Both the position numbers and the translations under genes were made by a program. The notes beneath the pieces were generated by a model, which searched no databases, was not told the origin of the DNA, and saw only the letters and a list, made by a program, of their open reading frames with translations. From Actinomadura barringtoniae (GTDB lineage Bacteria; Actinomycetota; Actinomycetes; Streptosporangiales; Streptosporangiaceae), in contig NZ_JAGEOJ010000016.1 in the NCBI RefSeq assembly GCF_017573505.1, positions 124,001 to 188,000 on the forward strand: DNA of 64,000 bases, in the 5' to 3' direction. Of the stretch, positions 24,765-32,621 are shown one piece after another (the first letter of the stretch is position 1; each line of letters opens with the position of its first letter).

Positions 24765-25795
24765 CCACCGACGAGATCACCACCTTCCGCGAGGCCCGTC
24801 CCGACGTGCCGCCGTACGACCCCGTCGCCAAGGCCCGCCTCCGCGCCAGGCTGCTCGACGCGTCCGAGGCGCGTCGCTCGCCCGGCCGCGCACCCGGTCG
24901 CGCATCCCGCCACACGCCTCGGCGCCGCTTCCTGGCCGTCGGCGTCGGCGCCGCCGGTGTGGGCCTGGCCGTCGCCGCCGTGGGCTCCTTCGTCGTTCTC
25001 CAGAACGACGGAACGGCTCCCGCCAGGCAGCAGCCACTCCGCATGCGGCCGGTCGCCAACGCCATGGACCTCGCCAACAACGCGGCCGTGGCCGCCGCGG
25101 CCAAGCCCGACGACCGCCCCCGCCCCACCCAGTGGGCGTACTCGAAGAGCACCAGCGTCACGACCAAGGTCGACGGCGGTCCGTACCTCAAGCTCGGCGC
25201 CGCCCGCCCCAAGCTGAACCGCCCCACCGAGGTCTGGACCCGCGCCGACGACCAGCAGTGGGCCGACATCCGGAACGGGCATCTCAGCGTCCACCAAGGT
25301 TCCGAGGCGCAGGTGAACTACGCCGACGTCCTCGCCTGGCCCACCGATCCCGACAAGCTCCTCGCCGCCGTCTTCAAGAAGGTCTCCCTGCGCGATGACG
25401 TGCGACGCGGCGGCGTCGAGACCCGGAACCAGTACGCGTTCATGGAGATCGAGGCGGGCATGTGGGACAAGGCCCTCCCGTCGCGCCTCCGCGCCGCCAT
25501 GTACGGCGCCCTCGCCAAGATTCCGGGCACCACCTACGAGGCGCACGCCAAGGATCTGCTCGGACGCCGGGGTGTGACCCTCTACCGCGTGCACCACGGT
25601 TACCTGCGCGACGAGGTCATCATCGATCCGAAGACCTACGAGTACCTGGGCTCCCGCTCGTACACCATCCGCGCCTACAAGGATCCCTCCGGCGACAACC
25701 AGAACGCCGCGAAGGGCGAGGTCTGGACCTGGACCGCCCAGATCGGGGTCGGGGTCTTCGACCGCCCTGGCGACCGCCCTGGCAAGCGCCCCTAG
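24761..25795 (+). CDS. CU044_5270-type membrane protein, sigma-factor partner
   Basis: A 344-residue protein with a cytoplasmic N-terminus of about 60 residues, one membrane segment (about 64-86, FLAVGVGAAGVGLAVAAVGSF), and an outer domain of about 250 residues. It matches the pattern of CU044_5270-type proteins that follow ECF sigma genes in Streptosporangiales and Streptomyces; their inner part is thought to hold the sigma factor, but no zinc-binding anti-sigma motif is seen. The C-terminus carries a doubled DRPG repeat encoded by a 12-bp duplication (25760-25783). A 5-bp microsatellite begins at the base after the stop. Confidence 0.75.
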   Translation: MTTDEITTFREARPDVPPYDPVAKARLRARLLDASEARRSPGRAPGRASRHTPRRRFLAVGVGAAGVGLAVAAVGSFVVLQNDGTAPARQQPLRMRPVANAMDLANNAAVAAAAKPDDRPRPTQWAYSKSTSVTTKVDGGPYLKLGAARPKLNRPTEVWTRADDQQWADIRNGHLSVHQGSEAQVNYADVLAWPTDPDKLLAAVFKKVSLRDDVRRGGVETRNQYAFMEIEAGMWDKALPSRLRAAMYGALAKIPGTTYEAHAKDLLGRRGVTLYRVHHGYLRDEVIIDPKTYEYLGSRSYTIRAYKDPSGDNQNAAKGEVWTWTAQIGVGVFDRPGDRPGKRP

Positions 25796-25870
25796 CCCGG
25801 CCCGGTCTGGCCTGGCCCGGTCTGGCCCGGTCTGGCCTGGCCTGGCCTGGCCTGGCCCGGTCTGGCCTGG
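25796..25870. repeat. 5-bp microsatellite, 15 units
   Basis: Fifteen consecutive pentamers of the form CCCGG, TCTGG or CCTGG fill 25796-25870, starting exactly after the stop of the upstream gene and ending 45 bp before the ligase start. One DNA strand is strongly pyrimidine-biased within the unit, which favours slippage. Confidence 0.95.
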
Positions 25871-25915
25871 CCCCTAGGATCGCCACGACCAAGCGTTTGC
25901 TGAGGGAGTGAGCGA

Positions 25916-27598
25916 GTGATCGTCGATCCTGGGCTGGTCCGCCGGTACACCGAGGCCGGTTGGTGGGAGACTGCGCCGCTCGGCGACATGGTCCGAGCGC
26001 ACCGGCCCGGCCGGATCGCCTATGTCGAGCCGTCCAGGTCCCTGACGTGGGGCGAGCTCGACCGCGCGGCCAACGAGGTCGCGGGCGCGCTTCGCGGCGC
26101 CGGGCCGGCCCCCGGCGACCGGGTGGCCCTGCTCCTCCCGGACGGCGTGGACTTCCACGTGGCCCTCCTCGGGACCGAACGCGCGGGCGTCGTAGCCGTC
26201 GGCATCGGGGCACGGGCAGGCGACGCGGAGATCGCACATCTCGTCCGCCACTCGGGCGCGCGCGGGATCGTCACACTGCCCGAACACCGTGGCCGTGACA
26301 TGGCCGAACTGCCCGACGCGCTGGCTCGACACGGCGCCGGCGTCGAGCGCCACCTCTTCCTGTACGACAGCTCGGACGCGGCGTCGGGGGCTCGCCTTGA
26401 GTCTCCGACGCCGCCCGGGCCTCCCTCGCACCTCGGACCCCCCGGGCAGTTCAGGCCTCCCGGGCCTCCCGGGCCTCCCGGGCCTCCCGGGCCTCCCGGG
26501 CAGCTCGGGCAGCTCGGGCAGCTCGGGCCGAACGACCTGTGGATGCTCAACTCCACCTCGGGAACAACCGGGCTGCCCAAGTGCGTCATGCAGCACCAGA
26601 ACCGCTGGATCGCGTTCGCGAAACTCGCGATCGAGGCGGCCGGTGGCGTGCGGGACGACGAGGTCCTGCTGGGGGCGGTGCCCGCGCCCTTCGGTTTCGG
26701 CCTGTGGAGCGCGCATGTCATGCCGATCTTGACCGGCATGACGGCGGCCGTGCTGCCCAGGTTCGACGTGGACGAGCTCGTAATGATGATCGAACGGGAG
26801 CGCCCGGCGGTGCTGTGCCTGGTGAGCACCCAGCTCAGGATGCTCATGCGGTCGCGCCCGGATGCTGACCTGTCGTCCGTACGGGTTGTCTTCACCGGTG
26901 GCGAGGCCATCCCGTACGAGGACGCCGCCGCGTTCGAGGAACGAAGCGGCGCGGCGGTCCTGAACTTCTTCGGCTCGAACGAGAGCGGCGCGTTCAGCCG
27001 CACGACCGTCCACGACCCGAGGGAGGCGCGCCTTCGCACGGGCGGACGCCTGATCCCCGAGATGGACGTACGGATCTTCGGGGCGCAGGGGCCGGGGCCG
27101 GGGTTGGGGCCCGGGCGACCAGGGCAGCCCGGCGGCAAGGGACCGCTGCTGTCGGCCGGCTACTACCGGGACGACGAGGCGAACCGGGAGCTGTTCACCG
27201 ACGACGGCTACCTGCTGATGGGCGACCTGGTGTCGTTGGACGAGGACGGCTATCTCCACGTCGTGGGCCGTACGTCCGACATCATCATCCGGGGCGCCAA
27301 GAACATCAGTGCCCGCGAGGTCGAGGACGCCGTGGGCGGCCATCCGGCGGTGGAGCTGTGCGGTGTCGTCCCGGTGCCCGACGAGCTGTTCGGCGAACGA
27401 GTCTGCGCGGTCGTGTCGTTGCGCTCCGGGGCGTCGCTGACCCTGCCCGATCTCGCCGCCTACCTGGTCGGCAAGGGCCTGACCAAGGAGCTGCTCCCGG
27501 AGCATCTGGTCGTGCTGGCAGACCTTCCGCGCTCGTCCGGCGACAAAGTCGCCAAGGGTGAACTCCGCCGGATCGCCGCCGAACGGGTAGGACCCTAG
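25916..27598 (+). CDS. Acyl-CoA synthetase (benzoate-CoA ligase-like) with collagen-like insertion
   Basis: A 560-residue class I adenylate-forming enzyme. Core motifs are present: STSGTTGLPK (ATP loop), NFFGSNESG, LLMGDLVSLDEDGYL, GRTSDIIIRGAKNIS, and the catalytic lysine in GDKVAKGELR near the C-terminus. It activates a carboxylate with ATP and joins it to CoA; the layout is closest to aryl-CoA ligases. Unusually, residues 181-204 are five PPG followed by three QLG triplets just before the ATP loop, and a second Gly/Pro-rich stretch lies at about 391-408. Both fall where loops are expected. The start is GTG 25916. Confidence 0.85.
   Translation: MIVDPGLVRRYTEAGWWETAPLGDMVRAHRPGRIAYVEPSRSLTWGELDRAANEVAGALRGAGPAPGDRVALLLPDGVDFHVALLGTERAGVVAVGIGARAGDAEIAHLVRHSGARGIVTLPEHRGRDMAELPDALARHGAGVERHLFLYDSSDAASGARLESPTPPGPPSHLGPPGQFRPPGPPGPPGPPGPPGQLGQLGQLGPNDLWMLNSTSGTTGLPKCVMQHQNRWIAFAKLAIEAAGGVRDDEVLLGAVPAPFGFGLWSAHVMPILTGMTAAVLPRFDVDELVMMIERERPAVLCLVSTQLRMLMRSRPDADLSSVRVVFTGGEAIPYEDAAAFEERSGAAVLNFFGSNESGAFSRTTVHDPREARLRTGGRLIPEMDVRIFGAQGPGPGLGPGRPGQPGGKGPLLSAGYYRDDEANRELFTDDGYLLMGDLVSLDEDGYLHVVGRTSDIIIRGAKNISAREVEDAVGGHPAVELCGVVPVPDELFGERVCAVVSLRSGASLTLPDLAAYLVGKGLTKELLPEHLVVLADLPRSSGDKVAKGELRRIAAERVGP
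26456..26527 (+). repeat. 9-bp in-frame repeat encoding a collagen-like stretch
   Basis: Five CCTCCCGGG units (26456-26500) are followed by three CAGCTCGGG units (26501-26527). They encode (Pro-Pro-Gly)5 and (Gln-Leu-Gly)3 without frame change, inside the ligase gene. Confidence 0.97.
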
Positions 27599-27614
27599 CC
27601 GACCGGCCGCTCTC

Positions 27615-27694
27615 CACCGTGGTCCACCGTGGTCCGCTGCGGTCCACTGCGGTCCGCTGCGGTCCGCTGCGGTCCACTGTGGTCCACTGTGGTC
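27615..27694. repeat. 10-bp tandem repeat, about 8 copies
   Basis: The unit GGTCCRCYGY is repeated with few changes from 27615 to 27694, seven complete copies in exact 10-bp register (27621-27690). It lies between the ligase stop and the F420-reductase gene. A 10-bp period is close to one helical turn. Confidence 0.95.
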
Positions 27695-27730
27695 AAAGAG
27701 ACAAAGATGTTCGCTTGACGGTGCGGCCGA

Positions 27731-27768
27731 TCGCGCATGAGTATCGCGCATGAGTATCGACGCATGAG
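27731..27768. repeat. 13-bp tandem repeat in the leader of the F420-dependent reductase gene
   Basis: TCGCGCATGAGTA occurs at 27731-27743 and 27744-27756, with a degenerate third copy to 27768 that runs into the GAGGAGG ribosome site of the next gene. Confidence 0.88.
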
Positions 27769-27780
27769 GAGGGCTGCCCA

Positions 27781-28224
27781 ATGGCTAAGAGATTCGGCTC
27801 CACGGTCGCCGTCGTGATGGGACGGATCGCCTCGCTCCTGGGGCCCGGCAGGATGCGTTCCATCGCACGGTTCAACCGGCGCGTCACCAACCCGATCCAG
27901 CGTCTGTGGGCTCCCTACCTGCCCTATTACGCCGTCATCGAGCACACCGGCCGCAAGTCAGGCAAGCAGTACCAGACCCCGGTCATGGCCTTCGTCGAAC
28001 GCGGCAAGCTCGCCGTGATGCTGAACTACGGCGCCGAGTCCGACTGGGTGCGCAACATCAAGGCGGCCGGCTCGGCCGGGGTGGTGCACCGGGGCAACCG
28101 GTATCGGCTGTCCGATCCTCAAGTCGTTCCGACCGACTCCCCGGACCTGCCGTCGGCCATCCAAGCCGCTGGAGCAGGAGCGGGCAGCGCCCTCTACGGC
28201 ACCCTCGTGCGCACCGGCGGATGA
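27781..28224 (+). CDS. Deazaflavin (F420)-dependent nitroreductase-family protein
   Basis: A 147-residue protein of the Ddn/F420-dependent quinone reductase family. Visible family features are the N-terminal helix with FNRRVTNPIQRLW, the strand pair YYAVIEHTGRKSGKQYQTPV (typical HTGRKSG), and LAVMLNYGAESDWVRNIKAAG, which lines the cofactor site. Such proteins reduce quinones or other acceptors with reduced F420, often at the membrane face. ATG 27781 has GAGGAGG 8 bases upstream. The length is standard. It converges with the sugar kinase, 26 bp away. Confidence 0.88.
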   Translation: MAKRFGSTVAVVMGRIASLLGPGRMRSIARFNRRVTNPIQRLWAPYLPYYAVIEHTGRKSGKQYQTPVMAFVERGKLAVMLNYGAESDWVRNIKAAGSAGVVHRGNRYRLSDPQVVPTDSPDLPSAIQAAGAGAGSALYGTLVRTGG

Positions 28225-28250
28225 CCCGATAAGGGGCCCTGGCCGGTCCG

Positions 28251-29204
28251 CTAGTGCCCAGCCGACAGGAGATCGAGCGCCCGAGGGCTCAGCGCGTCCG
28301 CCCACGGCGGGTCCGCACCCGGCACCCGGCACGTCTCGGCTGCGATGTGGCTGGCGAACGTGAGCGCCGTACGAACATCGTCGATCGTCAGCGCCAGCCC
28401 GAGTGCGTCCTGCCTGTTCAGCCAGTGGAGCAGCCCGGCCATGAACGCATCCCCGGCGCCGACGGTGTCCACGGCCTTGACCGCGACCGCCGGAACCTCC
28501 ACCCGCTGCCCGTCCAGCGAAGCCAGCGCTCCGTCACCGCCCCGGGTGATCACCACGAGCCGTACGCCGTCGGCATGCCAGGCGTCGCAGATCTCTGCCA
28601 CGGGAGCGCGTGGCGCGAGCACGGCCAGGTCGTCCTCGCTGAGCCTGATGATGTCCGCGAGTCGTGTCCAGCGTGCCAGGCGCTCCCGATAGACCTCGGA
28701 CCGAACGATGCCCGGTCGTACGTTGGGATCGATCGAGATCGTCGTCTGCCCGCGCAGGCGTTCGAGCATCTCCTCGATGAGCGGTCCGCCAGGCTCCATG
28801 ACGAGTGCTAGCGATCCCGTATGAACGGCCCCTACCCGTGGCTCGCGTTCGAGCAGCTCGTCGCGCGTCCATTGCCAGTCGCCGGTGCCTCGCGCGTAGA
28901 ACTCATAGGCGGCCTGGCCGGAGCGGTCGATCGCGGCTACTGCGAGTGTGGCCTCTTCGGGCGCGTCCACTACGTTCAGTTCAACGCCTGATGCGAGCAG
29001 GTGCCTGCGGAGTAGGCGCCCGAACGGCCCATGGCCCAGGCGGCCCAGGAATTGAGCGGACGTTCCTAGGCGTGCGAGCGCGACCGCTGTGTTGGCAGGC
29101 CCGCCGCCCGGGCGCACCTCCATTCGCAGGGCATCCCCAGCGTCAGGATCGCCCGGCAGAAACGCGTCCGCCACTGCCTCGCCGATCACCGCGATCTCAG
29201 TCAT
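28251..29204 (-). CDS. PfkB-family carbohydrate kinase
   Basis: A 317-residue ribokinase-fold kinase. The first PfkB signature is GGGPANTAVALARLG (about residues 34-48); the second, with the catalytic aspartate, is DTVGAGDAFMAG (about 247-258). The start IAVIGEAVADAF and SIDPNVRPG resemble fructokinases, but the sugar cannot be fixed. It phosphorylates a sugar or nucleoside with ATP in the cytoplasm. No transporter or other sugar gene accompanies it. Its start lies 60 bp from the left end of the putative HNH element. Confidence 0.85.
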   Translation of the reverse strand: MTEIAVIGEAVADAFLPGDPDAGDALRMEVRPGGGPANTAVALARLGTSAQFLGRLGHGPFGRLLRRHLLASGVELNVVDAPEEATLAVAAIDRSGQAAYEFYARGTGDWQWTRDELLEREPRVGAVHTGSLALVMEPGGPLIEEMLERLRGQTTISIDPNVRPGIVRSEVYRERLARWTRLADIIRLSEDDLAVLAPRAPVAEICDAWHADGVRLVVITRGGDGALASLDGQRVEVPAVAVKAVDTVGAGDAFMAGLLHWLNRQDALGLALTIDDVRTALTFASHIAAETCRVPGADPPWADALSPRALDLLSAGH

Positions 29205-29264
29205 GGTGTCGCGAGCGTAGCGCGGACATCTGATGCCATGGCCCGCGCGGGTGGTCTGTTAAAG

Positions 29265-29501
29265 GCGGCATCGGTCACCCCTTCCGTGGCGGTTGGGTGC
29301 CCGGGTGCGAGTGGGTGTTGGTTGAAGGCCGAAAAGCTCGGCGACGAGGAAGGTGGGGGCGGGCTGGGGGGTTGCTGGTCGGCTGCGGGCTTGGCGCGGG
29401 TTGGGCTTGGTGCTTATGGCGGGTGCGTGGCTGGGTTGGCGTTCGTGCCTGTAGGTCCGGAGCGGGGTTGGGGTTCGTGCTTGGTGGCGCGCTTCGCGCG
29501 G
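29265..29501 (+). repeat. Element repeat copy A
   Basis: Starts GCGGCATCGGTCACCCC, contains GGCCGAAAAGCTCGGCGACG, and ends at a CGCGCTTCGCGCG hairpin (29489-29501). It is directly followed by copy B in the same orientation. Confidence 0.8.
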
Positions 29502-29507
29502 AGTGAG

Positions 29508-29680
29508 CGGCAGCGGTCACCCCTTCCGTGGCGGTCTGCTGCCCGGCTGGCGGGTGGGGTGTTGGTTGAAGGCCGAAAGGCTCGGCGACGAGGTAGGTGG
29601 GGGCGGGGTTGGGGGTGGGTTGTTCGGGTGCGGGTCTCACGTGGCTGGGGTTCGGACCTTTGGGCCGCGCTTCGCGTGGG
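29508..29680 (+). repeat. Element repeat copy B
   Basis: Starts GCGGCAGCGGTCACCCC, contains GGCCGAAAGGCTCGGCGACG and GGGTTGTTCGGGTGCGGG, and ends at CCGCGCTTCGCGTGG. It shares the later blocks with copy C rather than with A. Confidence 0.8.
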
Positions 29681-29716
29681 GGTTGGTGTGTGGTTGGGTT
29701 GGCGTTCGTGCCTGTA

Positions 29717-29742
29717 GGCCCGGAGCGTGGTGCCTCCGGGCC
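29717..29742 (-). terminator. Probable terminator hairpin of the HNH gene
   Basis: GGCCCGGAG (29717-29725) pairs with CTCCGGGCC (29734-29742) across an 8-base loop, 4 bp beyond the HNH stop codon. No strong T-run follows, so efficiency is uncertain. Confidence 0.6.
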
Positions 29743-29746
29743 TGTT

Positions 29747-31009
29747 TCAGGCGGCTAGGGATTGATCGTCCTGCCAGGGGTTGGCGTCGTGTTCGGGGAT
29801 CGATCTTCGAGCTCGTGCGATCCCGTCCGGCGCCAGCGTCCGGTAGACGAACCGGCCGTCGCTCTTGCTGATCTCTATCTGCTGCGGGTTGGTGTGTTTC
29901 CACCGGTTGTGCCAGCCGCAGCACAGCGTCAGCTTGTCGATGTCGGTCGGGCTTCCCAGCGCCCAACCATCAACGTGGTCAACCTCGCACAGGAAACCCG
30001 GCACCTCACACCCATGAACGGCACAGGTGTCATACAGCGTCTCTAGTGCCCGGCGTTGGCCAGCGCTGGCGATCCGAACCGTGTGCCCCAGATACAGAGG
30101 CACATGCCCGCGACCGAAGATCAGGGGTGAGATTCCGGCGGTCAACGCCAGGCGGCGGACCTGCTCGGCGGGGATCGGGGTGCCGTCACGGAGTCGCCCG
30201 GGGGTGTCGGCACCGGTCAGCGTCTCCAGGTCAGCGATCACCGTGACACGGGTGGCTCCGTGGCCTCCGGCGAGCACGGTGGTGAGGGCGGCGGCGGTCC
30301 GCTCACCCAGGTCACGACGGTCGTCAGTCCCGGCGGGCTTGGCCAACGGAGCCAGCGTGCCGTCCAGGATCGCGGTGTCCTCGGGGTTGAGCCAGCCCTT
30401 CAGATAGCAGCCCCCATCCAGCGACCGGCTGACCGTCACCCACGAACGCTCATAACCCCGCTGCACATCCTCGGGCGGCTTCTCCTCACCGTTGTACTCA
30501 CGCACCAGGTCATGGATCTTCCCACCCAGCTTGGCGACCTTCCCCGCCGACAGGCCCTCGCCTGCGGCGGTGAGAAGGATGTCCTCGGCCGCTGCGGTGT
30601 CATCGTCATTGAGACGCTGCACAGCGTCGGCGATCGTGGCCGCATAGCCGAACGACAGCTCACCAGCGGCCAGGCCCGTGCAGACACGACCGAGCCGGTG
30701 AAGTTGACGGGCCAGCGTGATGCGTTCCTTGGCACGGCCCTCGCGCATGCCCATCCGACACCGCAACCACGCCTGCGTGGACGGCAGACCCCACGCCTTC
30801 ATCTCACCCGTCCGGTCCACCACCGCAATCAACTCGGCGAGCACATGCTCAGCGCGGTCGGTGACCGTGGAGAGTGCTTCAGCCAGCTCCATGCAGGCGG
30901 TCCCGGAATCAGGAGCAGCTCTATTAGCGAGTTCGGAGAATATGACGGATGCCGCTTCCACCAGTTGCTGGGTGGAAGCGGATTCGGGGTCCGCCACGAT
31001 CGAACTCAT
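29747..31009 (-). CDS. DUF222 / HNH endonuclease (13E12 repeat family)
   Basis: A 420-residue protein. The N-terminal ~300 residues are the helical DUF222 domain (for example AWLRCRMGMREGRAKERITLA, LSFGYAATIADAV and ADLETLTG). The C-terminal HNH nuclease has CAVHGCEVPGFLCEVDHVDG, then CCGWHNRWKH, with paired cysteines for structural zinc and the catalytic histidines. Members of this family are repeated many times in some actinobacterial genomes, such as the 13E12 family of Mycobacterium tuberculosis. Their role is unresolved; a homing-type function is suspected. Here the gene is enclosed by inverted repeats. Start ATG 31009. Confidence 0.9.
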   Translation of the reverse strand: MSSIVADPESASTQQLVEAASVIFSELANRAAPDSGTACMELAEALSTVTDRAEHVLAELIAVVDRTGEMKAWGLPSTQAWLRCRMGMREGRAKERITLARQLHRLGRVCTGLAAGELSFGYAATIADAVQRLNDDDTAAAEDILLTAAGEGLSAGKVAKLGGKIHDLVREYNGEEKPPEDVQRGYERSWVTVSRSLDGGCYLKGWLNPEDTAILDGTLAPLAKPAGTDDRRDLGERTAAALTTVLAGGHGATRVTVIADLETLTGADTPGRLRDGTPIPAEQVRRLALTAGISPLIFGRGHVPLYLGHTVRIASAGQRRALETLYDTCAVHGCEVPGFLCEVDHVDGWALGSPTDIDKLTLCCGWHNRWKHTNPQQIEISKSDGRFVYRTLAPDGIARARRSIPEHDANPWQDDQSLAA

Positions 31010-31089
31010 ACCGTTATTTTACCATCACAGTCTGCCATTATGATGATCAAATAGACAATATTCGAAGATTCTTTCGACGGCGCTTTTCC

Positions 31090-31260
31090 CGCGCGAAGCG
31101 CGGCTATCAAAGCTTGTAGCTCAACCCCGTGAGACCCGCACCCGAACAACCCAGCCCCCGGCCCCGCCCCTTCCTTCCTCGTCGCCGAGCTTTTTGGCCT
31201 TTAGCCAGCACAAACCCGCAGACGGGCACCAGCCAGAGCGGAAGGGGTGACCGATGCCGC
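31090..31260 (-). repeat. Element repeat copy C (inverted)
   Basis: Read on the minus strand it starts GCGGCATCGGTCACCCC (31260 downward), contains GGCCAAAAAGCTCGGCGACG and GGGTTGTTCGGGTGCGGG, and ends at CGCGCTTCGCGCG. It closes the element on the side of the HNH gene start. Confidence 0.8.
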
Positions 31261-31267
31261 ACAGTAA

Positions 31268-31753
31268 TTAGCGGTCAGGAGCTTCGCTCTTCGCTCGCAC
31301 CAAGGCCTGCAGCTCCGACAACTGCCGCGAAGCCAAATGCTTCTCCGCGCCCTGAATGCCCATGGCACCCATCGAACTGCCATCGGCCAGGTCCAAAGTC
31401 GGCCAGGGCTCGCCTTCGGTCATATTGACGTCCAGCACCTCGGGCCAATCAAGACGACGGGTACGGAAGGCATTGACGACGACAAGACCTTCCTCAGAAG
31501 CCTCGATACGACAACGAGCCAGCATGTGGAGAACCCACGCCACCACGACCGCGAAAAGAACCATGAGGACGCGGTCGAAGGTCTTGAAGGTGGGCGCCAC
31601 CACCACGGCGAGCACGATCATGCCGAGCACGATCACGCCCGCCGTGATGTAGGCGACGATGCGCGTGGTGCGCGGGCGCCACACGATCGGGAGGGTCGGC
31701 CTCTGCTCAGTCAACGATCTTGGAGATGGGGATCTCGAGGATGTCGTGGGCAC
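31268..31753 (-). CDS. PH-domain membrane protein
   Basis: A protein of up to 161 residues with two membrane segments (about 30-52 and 58-76) followed by a bacterial PH-like domain (RIEASEEGLVVVNAFRTRRLDWPEVL). This small protein directly follows hisG in many actinobacteria; its function is unknown. The GTG at 31753 gives a 47-bp overlap with hisG. A TTG at 31714, overlapping the hisG stop, gives a 148-residue protein and is a real alternative, since the conserved part begins only at PIVWRPRTTR. Its stop lies 7 bp from the end of the HNH element, so the element inserted just behind this gene. Confidence 0.78.
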   Translation of the reverse strand: MPTTSSRSPSPRSLTEQRPTLPIVWRPRTTRIVAYITAGVIVLGMIVLAVVVAPTFKTFDRVLMVLFAVVVAWVLHMLARCRIEASEEGLVVVNAFRTRRLDWPEVLDVNMTEGEPWPTLDLADGSSMGAMGIQGAEKHLASRQLSELQALVRAKSEAPDR

Positions 31754-32582
31754 CGGCGGCCTTGAGCGCCGGGATGAGCGTGTTGACGCCGCGCTTGGCG
31801 ACGACGCTCTCGACCGCGTTGGAGTCGCCGCCGGCCAGGGAGGTGACGGTGGGCGAGGACATCGACGGCATGATGTCCAGGACGGCCTGGAGGTCGGCGG
31901 AGGCCACGTTCAGCTTCAGCAGGGTCTTGCCGCGGGCGCGGATGGCGCCCTGGAGGAGCAGCGAGATGTCCTCCATGGCGGCGCGCTTCTCGGGGTTCTC
32001 GTACGCCTCACGGTTGGCGACCAGCTCGGTGTAGCTGGTGAGGAGCGTGTCGAGGATGCGCAGGCCGTTCTTGCGAAGCGACGAGCCGGTCTCGGTCAGG
32101 TCGACGATCACGTCGACGATGTCGGGGACCTTGGCCTCGGTGGCGCCGTAGGACGGCACGACCTTGGCCTTGACGCCGTGCTTCTCCAGGAAGCGGGCGG
32201 TCATCGCGGGGAACTCGGTGGAGATCCGGACGCCCTCGGGCAGGTCGGAGACCTTCTGCCAGGGCGCGTCGTTCGGCACCGCCATGATCACGCGGACCGG
32301 GTTGGAGGTGGCCTTGGAGTACTTCAGCTCGCCGAGGCTGACCACGTCGGAAGCGGTCTCGGTGATCCAGTCCCGGCCGGTGATGCCGAGGTCGAACAGG
32401 CCCTGCTCGAGGTAGGTGGGGATCTCCTGCGGGCGGAGAACGCGCACGCGGGCGACGCGCGGGTCGTCGATCTGGGCCCGGTAGTCGCGGTCGGAGCTGC
32501 GGCGGACGGTCAGGTCGGCGGCGTCGAACAGCTCAAGGGTGGCCTTCTCCAGGGAGCCCTTGGGCAGGACGAGAGACAGCAC
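31707..32582 (-). CDS. hisG: ATP phosphoribosyltransferase (long form)
   Basis: A 291-residue enzyme catalysing the first step of histidine synthesis, ATP plus PRPP to phosphoribosyl-ATP. The N-terminus LSLVLPKGSLEKATLELFDAADL is characteristic, GITGRDWI and DIVDVIVDLTETGSSLRKNGL form the catalytic domain and PRPP loop, and the C-terminal ~75 residues are the histidine-binding regulatory domain, so it is the long, allosterically inhibited form. hisE, which I recall next to hisG in related genomes, is not present: only 39 bp separate hisG from ribH. Confidence 0.95.
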   Translation of the reverse strand: MLSLVLPKGSLEKATLELFDAADLTVRRSSDRDYRAQIDDPRVARVRVLRPQEIPTYLEQGLFDLGITGRDWITETASDVVSLGELKYSKATSNPVRVIMAVPNDAPWQKVSDLPEGVRISTEFPAMTARFLEKHGVKAKVVPSYGATEAKVPDIVDVIVDLTETGSSLRKNGLRILDTLLTSYTELVANREAYENPEKRAAMEDISLLLQGAIRARGKTLLKLNVASADLQAVLDIMPSMSSPTVTSLAGGDSNAVESVVAKRGVNTLIPALKAAGAHDILEIPISKIVD

Positions 32583-32621
32583 GGTGAAGCCTTTCAGGAA
32601 GGTGGGATCGGGTGTCCGGGC

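Larger units (their letters stand above)
29265..31260. mobile_element. Putative DUF222-HNH element bounded by inverted repeats
   Basis: A 21-bp sequence beginning GCGGCATCGGTCACC at 29265-29285 is present as an exact reverse complement at 31240-31260. These ends enclose about 2.0 kb with one gene, a DUF222-HNH endonuclease. Homology continues inward for about 170 bp on each side, and a further tandem copy lies at 29508-29680. The interval fits neatly between the kinase start (29204) and the stop of the PH-domain gene (31268-31270). I see no target-site duplication and no transposase. REP13E12 elements of Mycobacterium, which carry DUF222-HNH genes, are the closest known analogy. Confidence 0.55.

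Noticed and set aside
27615..27694. CRISPR array
   Set aside because: The 10-bp units are contiguous with no spacers and no cas genes nearby; the same holds for the other tandem tracts.
29265..31260. Ordinary insertion sequence
   Set aside because: No transposase and no visible target-site duplication; the only gene is DUF222-HNH.
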